This document shows, in pieces, positions 1 to 13,560 of a DNA stretch of 64,000 nucleotides. The stretch lies in the NCBI GenBank assembly GCA_004026145.2, contig CP034983.1, forward strand, positions 8,664,588-8,728,587, given 5' to 3'. Both the position numbers and the translations under genes were made by a program. The notes under the pieces are model-generated. The model saw only the letters and a list, made by a program, of their open reading frames with translations, was not told the DNA's origin and ran no database searches. How positions within the stretch are numbered: position 1 is the stretch's first letter; each line of letters opens with the position of its first letter. The DNA is from Takifugu bimaculatus (lineage: Eukaryota > Chordata > Actinopteri > Tetraodontiformes > Tetraodontidae).

Positions 1-3000
1 CCTCTTCCATTAGAGCTAAAATGTTAACTCATTTATGCCCGGCGATCGTTCGTTACAGCCCTGACGTAAACATTCCACAGCTGTGGCTTCTAATACGTCG
101 GAGTTGGTTTTGCTCTTGTTTGGGCAGGTTGTCATCTGACCGGATGGACAGCCTTTGTTGAGGTTTCTGTGTTACAGCAGGCGACAGGGCGCCATTTCCT
201 GTAATAGGAGCTTTGATTTTATTGTCCTCCGTGCTCCTGTTCCTAAACTTTAATGTCCCGCACCACCAATTTCGTTAATGTTACACAAAGCAGGCATCAA
301 AAAGGTGTTAAAGGTGGTGCAAGTTGTTGCTTTGTAGCACCTCTGTTGAGGAGTTCCTCCTGGTGCTTCACACCAGCGCAGCAAATGGAATCAACCTTGA
401 TGAGAGTGGCGGAGGAAATGACATCAACAGACCAAAGCCATTCCCAGCAGGGGGGAGATTGGTTTATACCTCTTGGAAAAAATCAAGGTTTCAAAACAAA
501 TTTGCACAGAATTGATCCTCTGCTGTGTCTCAAGTGGCAAAGCCCTACAGAATCTGTTTGACAAGTTTGAAATATTCCCATTTGGTGAGATACTGAAAAG
601 GGAGAAAATATATCAGCTAACCCAGTGATCTCCGTTTAACGTGGATATTTTCGCGTTTGTGGAATCTGACACGGAAATATCCATCTTTCCTGGGAGGATT
701 TCTGGCAATACTCAAGCATCCCTGTGTCCTTAATGTCTTCTGCAACACTGAGGATGAACTCCTTTCCAAATGGACTGTATGTCGGGTGAATAGGTGGCAT
801 TTCTACAGCAGCTTTTCATCTCTGGCGACCACTCAAAGCACTTTACATCGCTGTGTACATTTACCCTCTCACACCCACATTCACAGGAGAACCAGTCAGG
901 ATTTAATAATGATTTTCATGCACAATCACACACCAAAGACGTGGCGTCGGGAGCTGTGTGGGGATTGAAGTTACCCCCTTTGCGTCCTCACAGTAGGACG
1001 TGTTAAATAGATAGACAGTGGATGATGCATCCACGTGATCGGATTTACACCGTTTGATGTTCCGCCTGCAGCTCGGGTCAAAGGTTATTTTAAATAAGTA
1101 TAGGGTTTTCCTCCATATGATGATGTCATACTTAAGAGTTGTTTTTTTTTTTTTTTAGTAATTTCTTGTATGTGTGAAGAACTTCTGGGATGATTAAACT
1201 GTGGATGCCGGATGTTCCGCTGCTGCTTCTGGGTTACTTAAGTGAGCTGGCATAAAATGTTTGCAGGTGAAATCTTGTCAGTTGTTTTAATATCAGCCAT
1301 CATAACGGCATTTATCAAACCTTGGAAGAAAGCTTAATGTGTCTTTGTGTGTGTGTGTGTGTGCTACAGACTGTAAGGCCCTGCTGGAAGCCTGCAGAGA
1401 GCTTCTGTTGCACTTTTGTGAGGATGATTAATGGCCAGACGTTGGTGTGCAGCTTGGTGAAAACATTGTAGCCTTGAAGTCTGATCTTCCAGCCAGTGTC
1501 ATAAGAAGCATAACAATGAAGAAAAACGTATTAGCCTCATCGCCGCCGACACACTTTTACGGGAATTACACACAAGTAGGATCAGTCCTGCCACACGTTA
1601 GTGATGGTCTTGCGTCCGATCGATGCACTTTTCTGATCAGCCTCATACTTTAGCGTATTTGCATATTTGCTCCCCCTCGTTTGTCTTCTGGATCCACTGA
1701 GTTTTTCCTTCAGCCGATCTCCTGTGATGCCTGCTGTGTTTGCACTTGTCTGCAGAGTTTGCCTGCATCTATTACCTCTATCCCATCCCCTTTAATTGTC
1801 AGTCAGCACTTGTGTTCTGTTCCTCGTCAGCACTGTTTTCCATTCCTGCTTTTGCCTTTCTCAGCTTCTGTTTACCTACGTAAAAAAAAACAACTATTTT
1901 CATGGGCTCCCTCTTCAAATTGTCAGGTGATAACTTACTGTGTTTACAGTGGACAACAGATTTTCCCTTGAAAGTCTCTGAATATTTATGATATTTTCTT
2001 CTCAGGCCCGTCTCTAGTAGTTCCCTCTTCTTTGCAGGTACGGATATTTAAGGAGAAAGTTCACCCACCGTTGCTTTAAATGTGCCTTTTGTTTCACAGC
2101 TTTCCCTGAGGGACATGTTTTGTGAGAACAGAGTTGTTCCAGAATCTGTTAATTAGTTTTCATTATCTGTGCTGTGAATTGTGATGCGTGCTCCCAGTAG
2201 CCAGCTCGCTACAGCGATCAGCAGCACCGCTGATTTGGAAACCCAGACAGCATTTAGAGAGGCACCATCTGCTCTTTCTAAGCCCTGAATGTGATAGACG
2301 TCGTTGTCGCAGAACATTTAGCACTCTTGTTGAATATTCCTGTCTGAATATGGCTCAAGGGTTGAGTAGTGTCTGAGGTAGGTCAACTCTCTTCACCTAC
2401 CTCAGCCCAACCCCTCGTGTGGGACGCTGTTCCCCGGAATAATATCGCACATTTCTCAGAGACCATTGAGGAGGGAGGCACCACTGGCTGGATCAACAGT
2501 CTCCATGTATCAGGTTGTCCTCTTCCAGACAGAGCATGACGACGGTAACCATGCGCAGCCATGAACAGAGAGATTTGTTCATTTTTCATTGTGTGCTAAG
2601 AATATCCCAGTCAGCTTTTGCTGATTAATTCTAATTATTATTGGATGTCCTGGGGGCGTTTCCGCGTCTGCGTGGGCTCGCTCCGGGTACATCAGTTTCC
2701 TCCCACGGTCCATAAACATGCATTTGGGGGGGAGAGCTGAACTGGTGACTCAGGGATGAGCGTGAACGGTTGTTTGTCACCTGGAGACTTCCAGGCTACA
2801 CCCCCACCTCTTGTCCAAAGGCAGGTGGGACAGGCTCCAGTTCCCCCACGACCCCGTAAGGCAAAGTCAGTAGCAAATGGCTGGATGAATGGATATCTAA
2901 TGTAAGAAATGTCTTCCATTGTGTGTTTATTCACAGCTCTATTCGCATACAAATGTACTTTTAACACAGAATTCAGCTTATGAGCAGTTCCCTCATTAAT

Positions 3001-3577
3001 TAACCCTCTGCTTTCACCTCGTGACACAGACAAAACCCACGTGTGAATGGACATTTACTGAGTGTTACGTAACCACATCCACTCCGTTTTATTATTGCTG
3101 TGAGCTTTTTAGTGCTGTCTATGTGTAGTACTGAAATCAGAACGTTCATTAAATTCTGACTGTTATGTCCACCTTGTTCTTCTCCCACTTTGATCTGAAT
3201 CTTTTGTCCTTGAAATAAAAGATTTCAAAATACCCATTTTTATCAACTCCGCAGCCCTCAGCAGAGCTTCTTTTTCAGGTTCAAGTCCCACACCGGAACA
3301 ACAGAGAGGCGGGTGGTTTGGGCTCCGCTACAGAGAGACGAAACGTTTGTCTCGTGACCTATTTGTTACTGATTTCGGCTCCATTCTCCCTTCACATATT
3401 TTTATTAGCCGTATGACATTGGTGGATTCGAAATGTGTTGTAAATGTTACCCTGGTGTGTCGTAATTGATCTTATAATAGTCGTTAAAACACTGAAATTG
3501 ACCATCCCTGGCAGGGAGATTTCCCAATTTGCTTTGCTTTATTGGGGAACGGAGCTGTTTGTGCGTTATGTTTGCAG
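1..3577. other. non-coding DNA, probable olfm3 intron and upstream sequence
   Basis: No exon that I can support. The stretch precedes the first recognisable olfm3 exon, so it is probably intron; the signal-peptide exon of olfm3 was not found in it. It holds a short GT run near 1346-1363, a T run near 1141-1156 and otherwise no repeat structure that I recognise. The ORFs in it have no family features and are taken as chance. Confidence 0.5.
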
Positions 3578-6526
3578 ACCATCAGCCCACAGGAGGGTTG
3601 GCAGGTTTACAGTTCAGCCCAGGATGCTGATGGACGCTGCATCTGTACTGTGGTGGCGCCAGAGCAGAGCCTGTGCTCCAGAGACGCTAAAAGCAGGCAG
3701 CTCCGCCAGCTACTTGAAAAGGTAGGAAACTAAATAGTTATTGACCAGGGCGGCATTCATGCCTCAAGGGAAGTGGGTTGAAACGGGAGGTGAGAAGAGA
3801 ACGGATATGAAAGCATTCGGCTTCTTTCAAAAATCTTTTACTGATGTTTTTTACACATCCATATGACCACATTAGACTCGGCCAGATTCCCAACAAAGGC
3901 AGATCTTAGCTTGTATTCAGGCACACAGAGGGACTCGCCAAAGAAACCCGTTAGAGGAGCTTTCCATTAGCGGCACCAAAGACGGAACAGCGACGGCGTC
4001 TTTACTGTATATTCTCTTTAAATTCTTATTGCTGTGCAGGTGCAGAACATGTCTCAGTCCATTGAGGTGCTCAACCTTCGAACTCAGAGGGACTTCCAGT
4101 ATGTGATGAAGATGGAGAGCCAGATGAAGGGCCTGAGGAGCAAGTTCAGACAGATTGAGGACGATAGAAAATCCATCATAGCCAGAAACTTCCAGGTAAT
4201 TTGCAGGTGTGTTTAATCCACGTAGTCAACTATAATGGCCTAAAGACTTGAGGCAGCTTTTTCCAAAGGTGGGTAAAAATGCCTTTAATCTCATGCCAGG
4301 TGAAGCGCGTTGGTACAATAACAGGCCCCTTTTTGCCAGGGTGCAGAGCTCTCCAGTCAGTCTTTTAAAGCTTCACATCTACAAAAGCACCTGCAATTGG
4401 GCCATTTTCTGTCCATTTTCCTGAAGCGCTGCGGGTGTGGACAGCTGGTATGGGAATAATAGATCTCTGCTGCGGCGTACCGCGAGACAAGATGGCAAAC
4501 GTACACTATAAGAAGTTTCATAAAATGTGACACTTGGTCGTGATCTGGTAGATATATGCTGCATACGCTCCCAACATTCCTGAGAAGATGAATGGCCATA
4601 AAATAAACAGATTAAGCAAGTGGATGTTGCCCCCCACACACACGCACACACACACGTGCACACAACATGCCCACTATGATAATCCGTCCATTCACCTGAC
4701 ACAACTAACTTACTTTTTACCGCAGGTTGCGTCACTTGAGCAAAAACCTCTCTGTCATCATCCCTCTGCTATTCTTTGACCTCTCTCTGTTTCCCTTTTC
4801 TTCTGCTCACTTCTGTCACTTCTGCAGGAGCTTAAGGACAGGATGGATGAGCTGAAGCCATTGATTCCTGTGCTGGAGCAGTACAAGATGGATGCTGCGC
4901 TCATTTCCCAGTTCAAAGAGGAAATCAGGAACCTGTCGGCCGTGCTGACAGGAATCCAAGAGGAGCTCGGGGCCTATGAATACGATGAGCTCTATAAGCG
5001 CGTTCTCCGACTAGACAGCAGGCTCCGCAGCTGCATGGGCAAACTGAGTAAGTTCTAAACGCATGCGTGTGTGCGGCGGGTTGTGTCTTCCGGTGAATCG
5101 TCTCGGCCCAACAGCCGTTGGATTCTAATGTTTGCTTCCTGTTAATGGAAGGACGCAGAGTTGGTTTACAAGAGACAGTTAGCAACGAGTAACATTAGCA
5201 ACGATTATGCTACATTGCATCCAGCTCTAACCCTAACCAGCCTGCCAGTAGGGATTATAGTTGCACACGTCACTTGTGTACAGTTCAATTTTTTGGAGCA
5301 TTATAGGAAATCCCTTTGGCCTAACGTGAGCGGATTTCAAAGGAACCCCCAGCTGCCTTCAGCTAGTGGTTGCACCCTTACGAGTCAAATTAAGCCACTC
5401 TCCGTCTGCATGGGCACTTAGTATGCACGGAGGGGAAAATCTGCTGGGACTTGCACGAAATTGGTTTGAGATCATCTAGTCAGAGGCAAAAATCAGCACG
5501 CCACATCTTATCGCTGCATTTCTTTATTAACAGCGTGTGGAAAATTAATGAAAATCACTGGACCTGCAACAATAAAGACATCTGGGACGCGCTTTGGGGC
5601 ATGGATGACTGACCCGTCGGCATTAACCAGAAATAACAGGGTGAGTAGCGGGAATGGGGAAGCATTCCTCAACTCCGAGGAAATCAAACTGTGGTGTTTT
5701 TGTATAGAATCAAATTCCAGATCCTTTTGAATAGGTTACTATTAAAAAGTAAATAACGGCTAATAAATCAGGAAACAGCTGAGCTTTAGTGTTTATTTGC
5801 CTTTGCACATTCCTCACACACCTCTGTCCTCCTCGTCCCTGGTGCAGGTCTGGTACATGGACAGTTACACTAACAGCAAGATAGTGCGCGAATATAAGAC
5901 GCTGGAGGACTTTGTCACGGGTGCGGTGTCCCGGACGTATACGCTGCCCTTTAAGTGGGAAGGAACCAATCACATCGTCTTTAATGGCTCACTTTATTAC
6001 AACAAGTACCAGAGCAACATCATTGTCAAGTACAGCTTCGAGACGGGCAGTGTGCTAGCACAGAGAGCGCTGGAGTTCGCCTGGCTTCCACAACATGTAC
6101 CCGTACACGTGGGGAGGATACTCAGACATTGACGTCATGGCGGACGAACTGGGAATGTGGGTGGTGTACGCAACCAATCAAAACGCTGGGAATATTGTCA
6201 TCTCCCAGATCGACCCCGACACCCTGCAGGTCCTGAACACTTGGAACACAGAGTACTCGAAAAGAAACGCCGGAGAATCCTTCATGATCTGTGGGACGCT
6301 GTACATCACCAACTCTCACCTGTCCGGCGCAAAGGTGTACTACGCTTACTCCACAAAGACGTCCACTTATGAATACGTAGACATTCCTTTCCACAACCAG
6401 TACTTTCACATCTCCATGCTCGACTACAACGCCAGAGAGAGGGCTCTGTATGCTTGGAATAATGGACACCAGGTAATATTTAACGTCACCCTCTTCCATG
6501 TCATAAAAACTGATGATGACTCTTAA
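3578..6526 (+). CDS. olfm3: olfactomedin-3 (noelin-3), C-terminal five coding exons, one frameshift
   Basis: Secreted glycoprotein of the noelin group, acting outside neurons. Exons by GT-AG sites: 3578-3721, 4040-4195, 4828-5047, 5534-5640, 5848-6526; phases agree throughout. They encode about 434 residues; human OLFM3 is about 478, so only the first exon with the signal peptide is missing. Exon 1 starts TISPQEGWQVYSSAQ; exons 2-3 form the noelin coiled-coil region (VQNMSQSIEVLNLRTQRDFQ); exons 4-5 form the olfactomedin beta-propeller (KTSGTRFGAWMTDP, YATNQNAGNIVIS, NGHQVIFNVTLFHVIKT). The C-terminus KTDDDS resembles OLFM3 (KTEDDT) rather than OLFM1 (SDEL). Oddity: one extra base at about 6082 breaks the frame between LEFA and the HNMYPYTWGG block; both sides are otherwise well conserved, so an assembly error or a recent mutation is likely. 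Paralogue a or b cannot be decided. Confidence 0.9.
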
Positions 6527-7050
6527 ACATATTTGCCCTTTAAGCCAAAGCACCATCTTTCTTGTCACCACGGTCCCCAAAATGCTGATTTTTTTTCCTC
6601 TTCAAAGATGAACCGTCTACTAGAACTGTCCCTCGGCTGAGCTTAACATTTATTACCATCATTATTAATCACGCTTGGAGTTTTTTTCCGCCTGACGGTG
6701 ACTCTGAGGACATGCGCCTTACTTGCTGTTTGCTGGGTTTGTTCAAGATGTTTGAAAGCTTTTTGCATGTCTGTCCGTAGTAATTTCAAATACCGAGGAT
6801 GTGTTTATGTTGTAGCTGTTTTGGCTTAGTGTGCACTGCATTTCTTTTTTTGTCAATTATGCTGAAAAACTCTATTTAACGCTGATGTACATAAGCCAGA
6901 AAGCTTATTTATCTTGTAAAATTCCGTTGCCATGATTTTAAAGCTGGGCCTGTAATATACTGTTGTTATGTCCGTCACTGTGAGAGAACATTTGTATTTT
7001 TTATATGATGAAAGCATCGAGGAATTCTATGTATTAATTAATTAATTCCA

Positions 7051-7056
7051 ATTAAA
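7051..7056 (+). promoter_or_regulatory. candidate polyadenylation signal of olfm3
   Basis: ATTAAA about 525 bases after the olfm3 stop codon. It is the best hexamer I noticed in the downstream stretch; no transcript data support it. Confidence 0.3.
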
Positions 7057-10000
7057 AGATTTCATTTCATTAACGTGGTATCTGTTGAGAGAATTAATAT
7101 CTGACTTGATCGGGGTGGGAAAGAGGAGTAAATATGGATTCTGATTGAGATATTTGATGGCGAGGTCCTCGCAGCGCCGATGTCCTCGCTTGGTATTTTT
7201 ATGTGGTTAATACCACCAGGGTCAAGTTGAGCCTCATGATCAGCAAAACTAAAAAAAACCCGACATAAATCCAACGGCAGATTTGGATGTGTGATGTTAA
7301 AACTGACAAAATGGCAAACCGAAGAGACAACATTGGTTTCAGTCCTCGGCTACAGGATTCATAGAGCCAGAGCTCTAATTTTGTCCCATTGTCCTCACCA
7401 TAAAACCTTCTTCATGTCCTCTCTTGCTGCTCAGTTCTTAATATATAGTCACATATCACACAAATACGCCATGGAAAGAAAAAGCAGTTTGATTAAAACA
7501 ATGTTGACGACACCACAAAACTCCACATTTGCGTTGACTAAACTTGACCTTTTACTCTGGAACCTGTCCTGGTGTGCAGATTTTGACTGGCTGTGGTTAA
7601 TTACCTCTAAAAATGCTCTTGACCTTAAATTATTGGAGGGAAAAGGGAGAGGTTTGTAATAAAGGCTGCAAAAACCTTTTCTGCAAAGGCAGACAGGTGA
7701 TATTTATCGTGATGAAATCTCTGTTAGCTCAATAATGTCAAGTTGGACAGTATCACTGTGACTCGTGCTGGGGGGGGGGTTTACCCGGGGTTCTTGGTCT
7801 CCCCGAGTCTCCGTTTTATTGATCCAGAGGTTCGCTCTGCAGGGCTCCTGCTCCCTGTTCCATTTCAGCTAAATTAATGAGAGTCGCCAAGAAAAGTCAT
7901 TCTGTTCACATGTTCTAAGTGCTCTCCCTCAATAATCCCGCCGCGCTAATAACTGCTTTCAAATTTACTTCATCCTGGGTTAATGCATCAAACTCCCAGT
8001 AAAGGGTCCATATGGAAGACCTTTCATTTCCAGTGTAATGTGGCTTTTAGTCATGATTTTGTTACGCCGGCTGGTAGGCTGCTCGGTGGATAATTTTAAC
8101 AACCCACAGGACGGCTAACATAGAATTATCCCCAAAACGATGCAATCATCTAGAAAAACAGAAGCTTTCATGGCTTTCAGTCAAAGCAAAGAGGCAGCAG
8201 CACATATTGGGCAGAAATAACAGGATTGTACGTGTGCGTCGCTGCGGAATCAGAGACATCAGGTCATGAGGTTAAAGCCTTACTGACCTCAAACGTGATG
8301 AACACTTCCTCTTTTGTGTTGGCCTTCTCTTGATTAAAGGGTGGCTAATTCTCCATCATGGGAACAAAGACCTCATCAACCCAGCATTCTGGGATGTCAT
8401 TTGTTTTTAATTTCTGAAATATTCTGTGGGATTTTCAGTATTCTCTACAGCTGCAGGTCTCACTTTGGTTTGGTTTTAAATCAGGGGACTCTTGGAAACC
8501 TCTACGGCTGTTGGATCCTACCTGAAGGGGACATAAACAGCAGATTAAATGTGCTGTTTCTATAACAGACATAAAAGAAAATGCCACGCTTGAAAACAAT
8601 TGTTTTTGAATCATTATTCATATTTTCTGTCGCTAAAAAGTCATGGATAACACTTTAATCATCATCAGCCCATGGCTGATAGAAATATGTATTAATCCCT
8701 CAATGAGCTGCCGGGTCCTGCGGGAACGCTGCACAATAGTCTCAAAGGACCGAGCAAAGTCTAAAGAAGCACAGCACAAGGTTGTCAGAGATGATTCCGC
8801 TGACTCCCATTAAGCCCTCCGGATTAAGCAAGCTCGTTTTCGGTGGGCCAAGTTCAGATGGATGTCATCCATCTTTGAGGCATGTTTGGTTCGTGCTGCC
8901 AGGAGTCATTTTAAATGCCCATTCACCGGAAGAATGGAGCCTTTTAGACACCTTCAATGCAGAGCTGAATGAAAGCAGCTCAGACTAATCAATTATTAAG
9001 AGGATCCAACAACTGAGGAAAGACAACACGTGTTTTCATGTTTTTACCTTTATAACCCAGACAAAAAGAAATCCACATGATTCAGCCTTCGAGTTTACAT
9101 CACCATCTGGGTTCCATCTTCATCTTCTATAGCACAGACTGGGCTTGTTCGCATTTCCATATAAATCACAGCCCCATGACAGACAGGCTGCCTTATAACC
9201 AGGCTGTGCTTGTCATTCATGCCCGAAAATACACGGAGCACTTGCAAACTTTATTAAAACAACAATTGGCTCTCAACGAAATGCAGTGGAAGGAGTGAAA
9301 CGCATGCACGTATTGATAGCAGGTGTGGTCCAAACTACAACAGGCCATCGTGCTCCTGTATTTCATTTTGTTTCTCTCCGATAACGAGGCTGATTCATTA
9401 TTAATTGGTCTCCGCTGCTGTCAGTCATGTTTTCTTCTCTATTCCGACAATGTAACCAAGTGTTCATCCATAATTCTCTTTCTCTGCCAACCTTTGATTT
9501 TCCACCGTGGTTGCATCATGTGTTTGGAATACTGGAATACTGGAACGCTGATGGATAAATGTTGCTCTGTTTTTCACATGATAATAATACAATTCATAAG
9601 TAATTTGCGTTTTCATGCGGCCTTGTCAGTCTAATCAACCAACAGCTGTCGGTTTTCCTGGAATTCAACTCTGGAACGCCAGGAGCCTGTCAGTGCCAAC
9701 CTTGATTTATTGCTACAGGTGTCCCTTCCATCAAGATTTTAGAATCATCGAGCCAAACAATAGCAGCACATTTGAGTGGTTCACATTTAAAAAAAAAAAA
9801 GTTTTTCAGTGTCAAAACACCATTTTCTCTTCCCAGAGAGTTGACTCAAAAGGTCTGAGAGCTGCACACCAATGTGCTGCCTCAGGCCAGATTACTCATC
9901 CCACACAATCACAACAGTTTTAATAAGTCAACAACAAGAGTACATACCATTCAAGAAACTTCACTAAACCAGCATGTCTTTCAACACCCATCCCAATAAA

Positions 10001-10605
10001 ATGGTTCATGTCTGGACCTCCTTGCAACAAAGGCAACAATAGTATCATCAAATGATGCTTATACGATTGGGAATTTGATTTGATCCCTGTCTTGATTTAT
10101 TTATTCATCCTAGTAGATATCAACGTTGTAAAAGGGTTAAGGTCCCTTTATTAGTACCTAAAGGTACATTTTGGCAAGCTGCTTTCACACAAGCACTTAT
10201 ACAGACAAAAAAAAGACCGCTGGCATAAACTGTGACAATATACCAGCAGCAACAGTAGTTGAGACTGAAGGACATACACCCATATTTTTAAAAAAAAAGC
10301 CATTAAAAGATTATTCTGTTGAATTTAGTGTTCTACTGGAGGAACAAAGCCGTCCCTGAATCGGTTGGTTTGTGTCTGTGGCCTGATGGGCAATTCCAGC
10401 TTCAGCTGTGGTTCTCCTACCAGCCTAATAGCCCAACTTACAAATTTGTTGAAGGTCTTCCTTTTTAGGGATGTGTTGCAGAACAACAACATTGGTTATC
10501 ATTATTCAGCATTTTGACCCACCTTATCACCTTATTTCAGCCTTGCTAGCTGGCTAGCTGGAGCTAAAACAAAATATAATGTGTACAGTGCACCACAAAT
10601 GAGAA
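7057..10605. other. intergenic DNA without recognised genes
   Basis: No supported exon, RNA gene or transposon. Short homopolymers only (for example G run near 7770-7779). The open frames here lack family features. Confidence 0.45.
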
Positions 10606-10690
10606 ATATTATATTATATTATATTATATTATATTATATTATATTATATTATATTATATTATATTATATTATATTATATTATATTATATT
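10606..10690 (+). repeat. ATATT pentanucleotide microsatellite
   Basis: About 17 perfect tandem copies of the 5-base unit ATATT. The derived peptide (IILYY repeats) is an artefact of the repeat. Confidence 0.97.
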
Positions 10691-12223
10691 CAAAACAGAG
10701 CACAAAGGGAGGGTCAATATGTTTGTCCTGACGGGGCCCCTCCAGCAGATGGCGGCCATTCTTGAAGAGGCTCTTGCCCTCCCTCTGCTATGAATCTGCA
10801 GTTGCCTCATGAGCTCCAGAATATTTTTTTCCTGTATTTTTCAGGTCTTCATGCATGATCTTCCTGCCCCTGGCGCCTAACAGTGTCCCTGGTGTATATA
10901 ATATGTTGTAAGAGGTGTCTAATGAGAAAATAATGCTAATGTCCACCTGTCTTCATTGTCCCGTGGCTACACTCTTTGCCACTCAGGAAATGCTGTTAAG
11001 TGATTGACATTCAAATCCAGTTCTTAAATGGGAAAATAGCCAAAGAAGTCGCCCAAGATAGAATCAAGCTGAATGGTTCACTAATTATTCCAGTAATGTT
11101 AATTAAAATTTCTCCTTGTGCCCTGGAGAAAGGATTCCAGACTCACTGGATGCAGTGTGTAAATCCCAGTTGTCCAGTGATGACAGGGCACCAGCTAAAT
11201 ACCCCAATAAACTAACCACGAGCAGATATTACTCCCCAACCATCTGCTGTGATTTAGCTGAGTGCAGCTAATATCTGGTCAGGAGACATCTGAAAAAGGA
11301 GCCTGAGACTCATGACCGAACTTTATGTGAAGAGAATTTTGGTGTTTTATGGAACCATCTGATCTCCCTTCATCTGCGTTCTAGCCCCGCCTGATTGATG
11401 AGCCATAGAGGTAATTCTATCAACACAACGGTGTGAGCTGAGTCTGGTGCTGAAGGCTTCTCATTTTTGCTTCCTAGACCAGCAAAACTGGAGAATGAAT
11501 TTCTTCAGATTCTTCCTTTTGATTCCTGTCAATTAAAAACGACACAGGGTATTTTGTCCATGATTTAGATTCCTTATTTGCATCATGGTCCTTAGAAAGC
11601 TGATTATTTGCCTGCTTCATTAACATAGAGGACTAAACTTCTCATCACTCCCTCAGAAGTTTTGATGTTGGAAAGTTCTGCCACATTTCCAGACTCTCTG
11701 AGATTTATGGCAATAATTTGGCTGATACAACCGTTAATTCGCTGGATATAAATAACAGCTGGAATGATTAATATACTCCGAAAAGTGACACGATGAGCAT
11801 GAGTGTGCGGGGAGAATGATAAATAGCTGGTCGATGTTCTGAGTCACATTTCATTTACAAAGGAATTACTCTCTGGGAGCATCCCACGTGTGATGAAGAA
11901 CCCTTGGGGCTCGGCTGAACTCCTTCAGACTTCAGATCAGATGGCTGCATTAGATGCTGCTAAAGCGTAGATTTTAAAACAATCGAGCCTTTCTGACTTA
12001 TTTCATAATGAAGTAACGGTCGCAGCTCGGGGACATTTCCTCCAATTCTGAATGGTTATACTGTCGGCAAAGTTATACCATCAATAGAATCTCAATCACT
12101 TGTTTTTAATCAATTAATTGTTGGAATAAATGAATGAATGAATGTACAAACAGGTTTCTGTACACTTGAATGAATTATTCCAGGTCAATAAAAGTATGTC
12201 TGATACAGGGGTTACAATGCAAT

Positions 12224-12410
12224 GGATAGAAACACACAGGCACCCTTGTACTTATATCTTTGTGAGGACTTTGATAGGAATAATGCACCCCCCCCCGCCA
12301 ACCCTGACCCTGACCCTGATCCTGACCCTGAACCTCCTCTCATCCAACCTACTGTGAGGACCGTCCAAAATGCCCTCACTTCCCAAAAATTGTTCTCACT
12401 TTGCTAGCAG
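12224..12410. repeat. dispersed repeat with a CCCTGA-rich core
   Basis: A C run and five imperfect CCCTGA units (12299-12335) lie between the segments TTGTGAGGAC and TGTGAGGACC/GCCCTCACTT. The arrangement resembles a common fish interspersed repeat in which a CCCTAA-like array sits between GTGAGGACC and CCTCACTTTG blocks. It is not a telomere: the unit is degenerate and short. Confidence 0.5.
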
Positions 12411-12588
12411 GATGAGTATTTTAGTAGTCAATACAGGAACATACACACTGTCTTCATAGTTGAGAAGTGACCACAGCTAAGGACAGTCGATATGTTGATT
12501 TATAAAGCCTGTGCAGTGTCATTTGTGGGCATTTGTAGCTGCAACCCTGATCCTGTTGCTTGTCATTGAACATATTTTCTTATAAACC

Positions 12589-12886
12589 CTACGGTGGCCG
12601 AGAGGTGCAAAACACTTTTACAAGCGGATGAAACAAATTTACAAATGACGAAACACTTTTACAAGCGGCTGAAACAAATTTACAAATGACTTTTTCTACC
12701 GGAAAGGGAATTACCGACCCTTGGTACAGTTGGGCCAATGGATGCGTTCCGTCGGTACAGTTTGTAATTCCCTTTCCGGTAGAAAAAGTTATTTGTAAAT
12801 TTGTTCCAGCCGCTTGTAAAAGTGTTTCGTCATTTGTAAATTTGTTTCATCCGCTTGTAAAAGTGTTTTGCACCTCTCGGCCACCG
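12589..12886. mobile_element. foldback (long inverted repeat) MITE
   Basis: The left arm from ACGGTGGCCGAGAGGTGC (12591) to about 12715 is the reverse complement of about 12764-12886, leaving a central loop of roughly 48 bases. Each arm holds two ~40-base direct copies of a block beginning AAACACTTTTACAAGCGG. The 8-base sequence TATAAACC occurs just outside both ends (12581-12588 and 12887-12894), as expected for a target-site duplication of a hAT-type element. No coding capacity. The family is not identified. Confidence 0.85.
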
Positions 12887-13199
12887 TATAAACCAGACAC
12901 ACCTGCAATGTTCCATACGTTAGTAACAACTAAACACTGGTAGAGCGTATAGAAGACTGCAGGTCCTTTCAGGGCCTTTCAAGTCCACAAACAGATTCAT
13001 TTTTTGCATATTTTTTATGAAGAGCATGTGAAATATTACACTTCCATCAGCATTCAGAGCCGTTCCTCAGCCAAACCAGCTTTGGCAGCAGTCAAACCTC
13101 CTGACTTCTTGGGTTTGATGTTTTACACAGCTGGATTTGGGGGGTGTTCTTATGTTCTCCTCTCAACTCCTGCGTCTGCTGTGTTCCCTGTGTTGTCTC

Positions 13200-13560
13200 T
13201 TAACCCTGAGCGCTCTCCCTGCCCCAACTGCTGAACAACACCTCCCAGTATGATGCTGCCCCCACTGTGCTTCACTGCAGGGATGGTCCTGGTCAGGAGA
13301 ACCATGACAGCTTTCCTCCAGACATGGCGCTTTGAATTTGTTCCTAAAAGTTCAACCTGTGTCAGTTTGGAGCAGAAAATCTTGTTTCTCACCACCTGAC
13401 ATTCCTGCACATGCTTTTTTCCCCCTAAAAACAGCTAAAGTCCTGATGGTTGACCTTCTGGAACCTTCTCCCATCTGCACACAGAAGCTCTGGAGTGCAG
13501 CCAGACTGACAATTTGGGTTTGGTTTAATGACTTTGCATCCTAAAATTCTCTTTCACATC
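13200..13560 (-). mobile_element. Tc1/mariner transposase remnant
   Basis: On the minus strand the translation contains VELLGTNSKRHVWRKA followed by TIPAVKHSGGSIILGG, matching the Tc1-like transposase segment normally read as ELFG.NSKRHVWRK and TVKHGGGSIMLWG. Only the middle of the DDE domain is kept; it is degraded and without terminal repeats. Nonfunctional relic. Confidence 0.85.

Noticed and set aside
6122..6580. 152-residue ORF antisense to the last olfm3 exon
   Set aside because: Shadow of the conserved olfactomedin-domain exon.
10581..10793. 70-residue ORF with IILYY repeats
   Set aside because: Translation of the ATATT microsatellite.
12299..12335. Possible interstitial telomere repeat (CCCTGA units)
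   Set aside because: Only a few degenerate units; fits a dispersed fish repeat better than TTAGGG arrays.
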